A program made the position numbers and the translations under genes. Source: Mycobacterium sp. ST-F2 (GTDB lineage Bacteria; Actinomycetota; Actinomycetes; Mycobacteriales; Mycobacteriaceae). From it: a DNA stretch of 64,000 bases. The stretch is from contig NZ_JMHT01000069.1 in the NCBI RefSeq assembly GCF_001905655.1, positions 1 through 64,000 on the forward strand, given 5' to 3'. Under the pieces are notes generated by a model. It had not been told where the DNA came from. It worked only from the letters and a program-made list of their open reading frames with translations, and ran no database searches. Shown here in pieces: positions 59,606-64,000 of the stretch; positions within the stretch are counted from its first letter, which is position 1, and each line of letters starts with the position of its first letter.

Positions 59606-61245
59606 GCGCCGTGGGCTGGGCCCGGCGCCGCACGGCGAAGGAGGACCGGCTGGCGGCGGTGCGCGATCACGTCGACGGCAAGGTGATCGATCCGAGCCGG
59701 CTGCGCGACGTTTTCGAAGCCGCGCTGCGGCCCGGGGACAAGGTCGCATTGGAAGGCGACAACCAGAAGCAGGCCGACTTCCTGTCCCGCACCCTGGCTC
59801 AGTGCGACCCTGGCAAGCTCAATGGCCTGCACATGCTGATCTCGTCGGTGTCGCGGTCCGAGCACCTCGACCTGTTCGAGCAGGGCATCGCGACCAAGCT
59901 CGATCTGGCGTACGCCGGCCCGCAGAGTGTGCGCATCGCGCAGATGGTCGACGACGGGACGGTGCAGATCGGCGCCATCCACACCTACGTCGAGCTGTAT
60001 GCGCGCATGGTGCTCGATCTGATTCCCAATGTCGCGCTGCTGTGCGCCAAAGCCGCCGACCGGGACGGCAACCTGTTCACCGGACCGAACACCGAGGACA
60101 CCCCGACCATCGCCGAGGCGGCCGCGTTCAGCGACGGGCTGGTGATCGTCCAGGCCGACACGATCGTCGATGTCGGTGAGCTACCCCGCGTCGACATTCC
60201 GGGCGACTGGGTGGACCTGGTGGTGCAGGCAGACCGGCCGTTCGACATCAAGCCATTGTTCACCCGCGATCCGCGGCATCTCGGGCCGGTGGAAATCCTC
60301 AAGGCCATGAACGCCATCCGCGGGATCTACGAGCGCCACCAGGTCACCTCACTCAACCACGGCGTCGGATTCGACACGGCGGCAATCGAATTGATCCTGC
60401 CGACGTACGGTGAGCGGCTGGGGCTCAAGGGCAAGATCGCCAGGAACTGGATTCTGAATCCGCATCCCAAGCTCATCCCCGCGATCGAGTCCGGCTGGGT
60501 GGAGTCGATTCACAGTCCCGGCGGCGAGCTCGGCATGGAGCGGTACGTCACCGCGCGCTCCGACATCTACTTCACCGGCCGCGACGGGACGTTGCGGTCC
60601 AACCGCTTCCTGTCCCAGATCGGTGGCCTGTACGGCATCGACATGTTCATCGGGTCGACGCTGCAGATCGACGGCAACGGCAACTCGTCGACCGTGACGG
60701 AAGGACGGCTCGCCGGATTCGGTGGTGCCCCGAACTTCGGGCACGACCCGGGCGGCCGCCGGCACTGCTCGCCGCCGTGGCTGAGCCTGGCCCACGGGGA
60801 GGGCGACATCATGCGCGGTCGCAAGATCGTGGTGCAGATGGCGCAGACCTGGCAGCACGCGGGCACGCCGACATTCGTCGAATCGCTCGACGCGGTCGAG
60901 GTCGGCAAGCAGGCCGGGCTGCCGATCGCCCCGGTGATGATCTACGGCGACGACGTCTCCCACGTGGTCACCGAGGAAGGCGTGGCCTACCTCTACAAGG
61001 CGCATTCGCTGGCGGACCGGCGGGCCGCGCTGGCCGCCATCGCGGGCGTGACGCCCGTGGGGCTGAAAGCCGATGCGCGGCAGACCGAGCAACTGCGCGC
61101 CGACGGGCTGCTGGCCTTCCCGGAGGACCTGAAAGTCGATGTGCGACTGGCGGATCGGTCACTGCTTGCCGCCCGCAGCATCGAGGACCTGGTGGCCTGG
61201 TCGGGTGGTCTGTACGACCCGCCGGCGCAGTTCCGGGATTGGTAG
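59602..61245 (+). CDS. mdcA: Malonate decarboxylase alpha subunit (acetyl-S-ACP:malonate ACP transferase)
   Basis: 547 residues. The N-terminal CoA-transferase-like fold (VALEGDNQKQADFLSRTLAQ) and LNPHPKLIPAIESGWVESIHSPGGELGMERY are diagnostic for MdcA. It exchanges acetyl for malonyl on the acyl carrier MdcC. It begins the operon mdcA-mdcB-mdcC-mdcDE, in the order found in other malonate users. Confidence 0.95.
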   Translation: MSAVGWARRRTAKEDRLAAVRDHVDGKVIDPSRLRDVFEAALRPGDKVALEGDNQKQADFLSRTLAQCDPGKLNGLHMLISSVSRSEHLDLFEQGIATKLDLAYAGPQSVRIAQMVDDGTVQIGAIHTYVELYARMVLDLIPNVALLCAKAADRDGNLFTGPNTEDTPTIAEAAAFSDGLVIVQADTIVDVGELPRVDIPGDWVDLVVQADRPFDIKPLFTRDPRHLGPVEILKAMNAIRGIYERHQVTSLNHGVGFDTAAIELILPTYGERLGLKGKIARNWILNPHPKLIPAIESGWVESIHSPGGELGMERYVTARSDIYFTGRDGTLRSNRFLSQIGGLYGIDMFIGSTLQIDGNGNSSTVTEGRLAGFGGAPNFGHDPGGRRHCSPPWLSLAHGEGDIMRGRKIVVQMAQTWQHAGTPTFVESLDAVEVGKQAGLPIAPVMIYGDDVSHVVTEEGVAYLYKAHSLADRRAALAAIAGVTPVGLKADARQTEQLRADGLLAFPEDLKVDVRLADRSLLAARSIEDLVAWSGGLYDPPAQFRDW

Positions 61246-61250
61246 TCGAG

Positions 61251-62171
61251 ATGCCGACAGCCCTCCGGCAACAGTCGCTCGCGCAGCAGCCGCCCCGGGA
61301 GCAGCCGCTCCGGCTGCCGCCCCGGGAGCAGCCGCCCCGCCTCGATCAGATCGCCGATGCGGCGGTCGCTGCCTTGCTCGCCGAGGCGTATCTCACGCCT
61401 AAACCGGGCCTGGTGGACGGCCGGGGGAACGCCACCCACCCTGACATGAGTCTGCCGCTGCTCGCCGCATCCGCCGAGGCGTTACGGAAACCGTTGCGCG
61501 ACTGTGCCGAAGCGGCCCGGTCTCTCGCGCTGGGGCCGGTGTTGCGCGCCGAGATCGGCATCATCGGGCGTGACGGCGAGCAGCGGATGCTGGCGGCGAC
61601 GGGCCGGGTGAACACCCATCGGGGTGCGTTGTGGGCGCTAGGTTTGCTCGCTGCCGGTGTTGCCGTGGCCGAAAGTGTCGATGCCGCAGCCGGTTTCGCG
61701 GCGCAGTTGGCGGCGATCCCGGACCCGGCCGGGGTGACGGCGCCGCTGTCGCACGGGCAGCGGGCCCGCGTGCGATACGGCGCCGGGGGAGCGGTCGCCG
61801 AGGCATGCGGAGGTTTTCCCCATGTCGTGTACCACGGCCTACCCGCCTTGCGTGCGACCCGCGTGCGTGGCGGCAACGCCGACTCGGCGGCGCTGGACGC
61901 CCTGATGGCGATCATGGCGAGCCTCGATGACACCTGCGTGCTACACCGTGGTGGCCGCGACGGCCTTGCCTTCGTACAACGTTGCGCGGCACAGGTTCTG
62001 CGCAGCGGCGGGCACCTCACCGCGGCGGGCCGCGCCGGCCTTGACCGGTTCTGCGCCGAGGCCGAGCGCCGGCATCTGTCCATGGGTGGCAGCGCGGATC
62101 TGCTGGCGGCCGTGCTCTTTCTCGACGCGATGTTCCCCGACCCACCGGAAGGACTGCCATGCAGACCCTGA
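61251..62171 (+). CDS. mdcB: Triphosphoribosyl-dephospho-CoA synthase MdcB
   Basis: 306 residues of the CitG/MdcB family, making the prosthetic-group precursor for the MdcC acyl carrier. The family motif TPKPGLVDGRGNATHPDMS occurs near residue 50, and MGGSADLLAAVLFLD near the end. The first 30 residues are an unusual Gln/Pro/Arg-rich repeat. The end overlaps mdcC by 13 bases. Confidence 0.93.
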   Translation: MPTALRQQSLAQQPPREQPLRLPPREQPPRLDQIADAAVAALLAEAYLTPKPGLVDGRGNATHPDMSLPLLAASAEALRKPLRDCAEAARSLALGPVLRAEIGIIGRDGEQRMLAATGRVNTHRGALWALGLLAAGVAVAESVDAAAGFAAQLAAIPDPAGVTAPLSHGQRARVRYGAGGAVAEACGGFPHVVYHGLPALRATRVRGGNADSAALDALMAIMASLDDTCVLHRGGRDGLAFVQRCAAQVLRSGGHLTAAGRAGLDRFCAEAERRHLSMGGSADLLAAVLFLDAMFPDPPEGLPCRP

Positions 62172-62452
62172 CGTATCAGTTCCCGGCCTCGCGCACGCCG
62201 CGCAGGACACATGTCGGCGTCGTCGCGTCCGGGGACCTGGAAATCCTGCTCGATGAGTCGTCGGACGCCAATGTCGCCGACGTGCGGGTGCGCACCAGCG
62301 TCGATGGTTTCGACACCGTGTGGCAGGCCACCTTGGAGCGGTTCTTCTCGCACACCCCGCTCGGGGGTCGTTGGGAGCTAAACGATTTCGGCGCCACGCC
62401 CGCTGTGGTCACGCTGCGCCTGCGCCAGGCTGCCGAGGAGGCGGCCCAGTGA
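62159..62452 (+). CDS. mdcC: Malonate decarboxylase acyl carrier protein (delta subunit)
   Basis: 97-residue carrier. The serine that takes the 2'-(5''-triphosphoribosyl)-3'-dephospho-CoA group lies in VASGDLEILLDES. The ATG inside mdcB has GGAAGGA upstream. The stop overlaps the next start (GTGA). Confidence 0.94.
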   Translation: MQTLTYQFPASRTPRRTHVGVVASGDLEILLDESSDANVADVRVRTSVDGFDTVWQATLERFFSHTPLGGRWELNDFGATPAVVTLRLRQAAEEAAQ

Positions 62453-64000
62453 CCGCCACTCAGACCGCCGAGCCGCAGGAGTCCTGGCAGCGAATCCTGC
62501 AGCGCCGCAGCTTCATCGAGGGCAGCGCACTGGTCCGCGCCGAGGCACTGCTCGATCCGGGCACGATTCGAGTGCTGTGCGGGCCGTTCGACCGGCTCGA
62601 ATCGCCCTGGCTGGAACCGCAGGGCATCGTGCCGCAGGCCGACGACGGTGTCCTCATCGCGCGCGGGGCCATCGACGGACACGCCGTGGTGGTGGCGTCC
62701 GTCGAGCAGGGCTTCCAGGGCGGCGGGGCCGGTGAGGTGTCCGGCGCCAAGATCACCCAGGCGCTCCGGTTGGCGGCCGAGACCACCCGGGCAGGTACCC
62801 CGACGGCGGCCGTGCTGCTGCTCGAGACCGGCGGCGTGCGCCTGCAGGAAGCCAACCTCGGACTGAACGCCGTGGCCGAACTCGGTTCGGCGCTATTGGA
62901 TTTGCGGCCGCTGGCCCCGGTGGTCGGGGTCGTTGCCGGTCAGGTCGGATGCTTCGGTGGCGTGAGCATCGCCGCCGCGCTGTGCACGCGACTGATCGTC
63001 ACCAAGCAGGCGCGTCTCGGGCTCAACGGCCCCGCCGTGATCGAACAGGAAGGCGGCATCGCCGAATTCGACTCGTCCGACCGGGCCCTGATCTGGGGCA
63101 TCGACGGCGGCGAGCAGCGCGCCGCGCTCGGCCTCGCCGACACCGTCGTGGCCGACGACTGCGACGACATCCGGGCCGCGGTGGCCGCCGCGATCGCGGC
63201 CGGCGTCCCCGAGCCCGGCACCCACCGCAGCGAACGCATCGACGTCCTCGGCGCGCGGCTGGCCATGCTCGATCCCCAGCACGCACCAACGCCTGCCGAT
63301 CTGCGCCGCATCTGGGGCGACCGTTACGAGGTGGTCGGTGAAACCGTCACGCCGACAGGCACTCTCGGCACTGGCACTGGCACTGGCACCGGCTCCGGCG
63401 CCGGCCGCGGCCGCACCTGGCTCACCGCGCTCGCGGGCACCGAGCCGACGGCCGTCATCCCCTCGGTCGCCCGCGCTGACACCCCCGGCGCGACGTACCT
63501 GGCGGTGGTACCCGACCCGGACAACCGGTTCTACCGGGCGCGCAAGGGCGAGGTCGGGCTCACCGAAGCCTGGGCGCTGGCATACGCAGTCGACGGCATC
63601 ATCACCGCGGACGCCGCCGCTGACACCAAGCGCGCCATCATCGCCGTCGTCGACCTACCCAGTCAGGCGTACGGCCGCAACGAGGAGATGGCCGGCCTGC
63701 ACCAGGCCATCGCCACCGCCGTCACCGCCTATCACCGGGCTCGCAACGCCGGCCACCCCGTGGTGGCAATCATTGTCGGCCAGGCACTTTCGGGCGGTTT
63801 CATCACTCACGGCATGATGGCGCAGCAGATTCTCGCCCTGGACGATCCTGGCGTCGAAATCCACGCCATGCACAAGGACGCGGCGGCGCGGATCACGCTG
63901 CGCACCGTCGACGAATTGGACCGGCTCGGCAAGACCATCCTGCCCATGAGCTACGACGTCAGAGACTGGGCCAAGCTCGGCTACTGCGACGGGCTGCTGG
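62449..64000 (+). CDS. mdcD: Fused malonate decarboxylase beta-gamma subunits MdcD-MdcE (partial at right edge)
   Basis: 517 residues visible. Residues about 1-295 are the beta subunit (RILQRRSFIEGSALVRAEAL, then QVGCFGGVSIAAALCTRL), a carboxyltransferase-like fold. A Gly-Thr linker at about 304-320 follows. Residues 322 on are the gamma subunit (IIVGQALSGGFITHGMMAQQ, then EIHAMHKDAAARITLRTVDE). Separate genes are common elsewhere; here the two are one chain. They decarboxylate malonyl on the carrier to give acetyl. mdcG/mdcH may follow outside the window. Confidence 0.92.
   Translation, partial: MTATQTAEPQESWQRILQRRSFIEGSALVRAEALLDPGTIRVLCGPFDRLESPWLEPQGIVPQADDGVLIARGAIDGHAVVVASVEQGFQGGGAGEVSGAKITQALRLAAETTRAGTPTAAVLLLETGGVRLQEANLGLNAVAELGSALLDLRPLAPVVGVVAGQVGCFGGVSIAAALCTRLIVTKQARLGLNGPAVIEQEGGIAEFDSSDRALIWGIDGGEQRAALGLADTVVADDCDDIRAAVAAAIAAGVPEPGTHRSERIDVLGARLAMLDPQHAPTPADLRRIWGDRYEVVGETVTPTGTLGTGTGTGTGSGAGRGRTWLTALAGTEPTAVIPSVARADTPGATYLAVVPDPDNRFYRARKGEVGLTEAWALAYAVDGIITADAAADTKRAIIAVVDLPSQAYGRNEEMAGLHQAIATAVTAYHRARNAGHPVVAIIVGQALSGGFITHGMMAQQILALDDPGVEIHAMHKDAAARITLRTVDELDRLGKTILPMSYDVRDWAKLGYCDGLL
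63358..63405 (+). repeat. GGCACT hexamer repeat encoding the MdcD-MdcE linker
   Basis: Tandem copies of GGCACT and variants code for a Gly-Thr/Ser-rich flexible linker between the two fused subunits. Slipped-strand length change is expected to be tolerated in frame. Confidence 0.7.

Overview
The window is a piece of a high-GC actinobacterial chromosome, almost certainly a mycobacterium (Mycolicibacterium/Mycobacterium). It carries the conserved blocks esxU-esxT, rplM-rpsI-glmM, Rv3440c/Rv3439c/Rv3438-like genes and glmS in the M. tuberculosis order, plus a mycothiol-type formaldehyde dehydrogenase. Compared with M. tuberculosis, two large catabolic segments sit inside that backbone: one between esxT and rplM, one between glmM and the Rv3440c-like gene.

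Layout. (1) 0-9.6 kb: an incomplete LuxR/AAA-type regulator at the left edge, then the ESX-4 type VII secretion locus: mycP4 and eccD4 on the minus strand, and eccC4, an Rv3446c-family gene, esxU and esxT on the plus strand. eccB4 is not seen. (2) 9.7-16.5 kb: ethanolamine catabolism (GAF/winged-helix regulator, aldehyde dehydrogenase, ethanolamine permease, eutB, eutC). (3) 16.5-19.2 kb: rplM-rpsI and glmM. (4) 19.2-50.9 kb: a glycine-betaine/dimethylglycine/sarcosine one-carbon island. It holds serine dehydratase, a DgcA-like demethylase, a formaldehyde dehydrogenase with a metallo-beta-lactamase partner, glyA-soxBDAG, two tandem GntR regulators, purU with a dimethylglycine-oxidase-like flavoprotein, an IclR regulator, a three-component Rieske oxygenase, an MFS carrier, two DUF294 nucleotidyltransferases and betaine aldehyde dehydrogenase. 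Two genes here are broken by internal deletions: a BCCT-type betaine/choline transporter and choline dehydrogenase betA. (5) 50.9-58.2 kb: type VII-associated Rv3440c/Rv3439c-like genes, a giant LuxR regulator, an Rv3438-like hydrolase and glmS. (6) 58.4-64 kb: a GGDEF protein and a malonate decarboxylase operon mdcA-mdcB-mdcC-mdcDE that runs off the right edge.

How it works together (inference from gene families). Glycine betaine would be demethylated by the Rieske oxygenase to dimethylglycine. The DgcA-like enzyme and/or the GcvT-fused oxidase, then SoxBDAG, would take this to glycine. Methyl groups leave either as formaldehyde (oxidised by the mycothiol-dependent enzyme) or as methylene-tetrahydrofolate. 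GlyA joins methylene-THF and glycine into serine, SdaA converts serine to pyruvate, and PurU recycles formyl-THF. A rare AT-rich operator, CTAATATATCA or close variants, lies in front of six of these transcription units and is the likely binding site of the two paralogous GntR regulators.

No tRNA, rRNA, CRISPR array, prophage or recognisable insertion sequence was seen. Gene identities rest on recognition of protein families by eye; no database search was possible.
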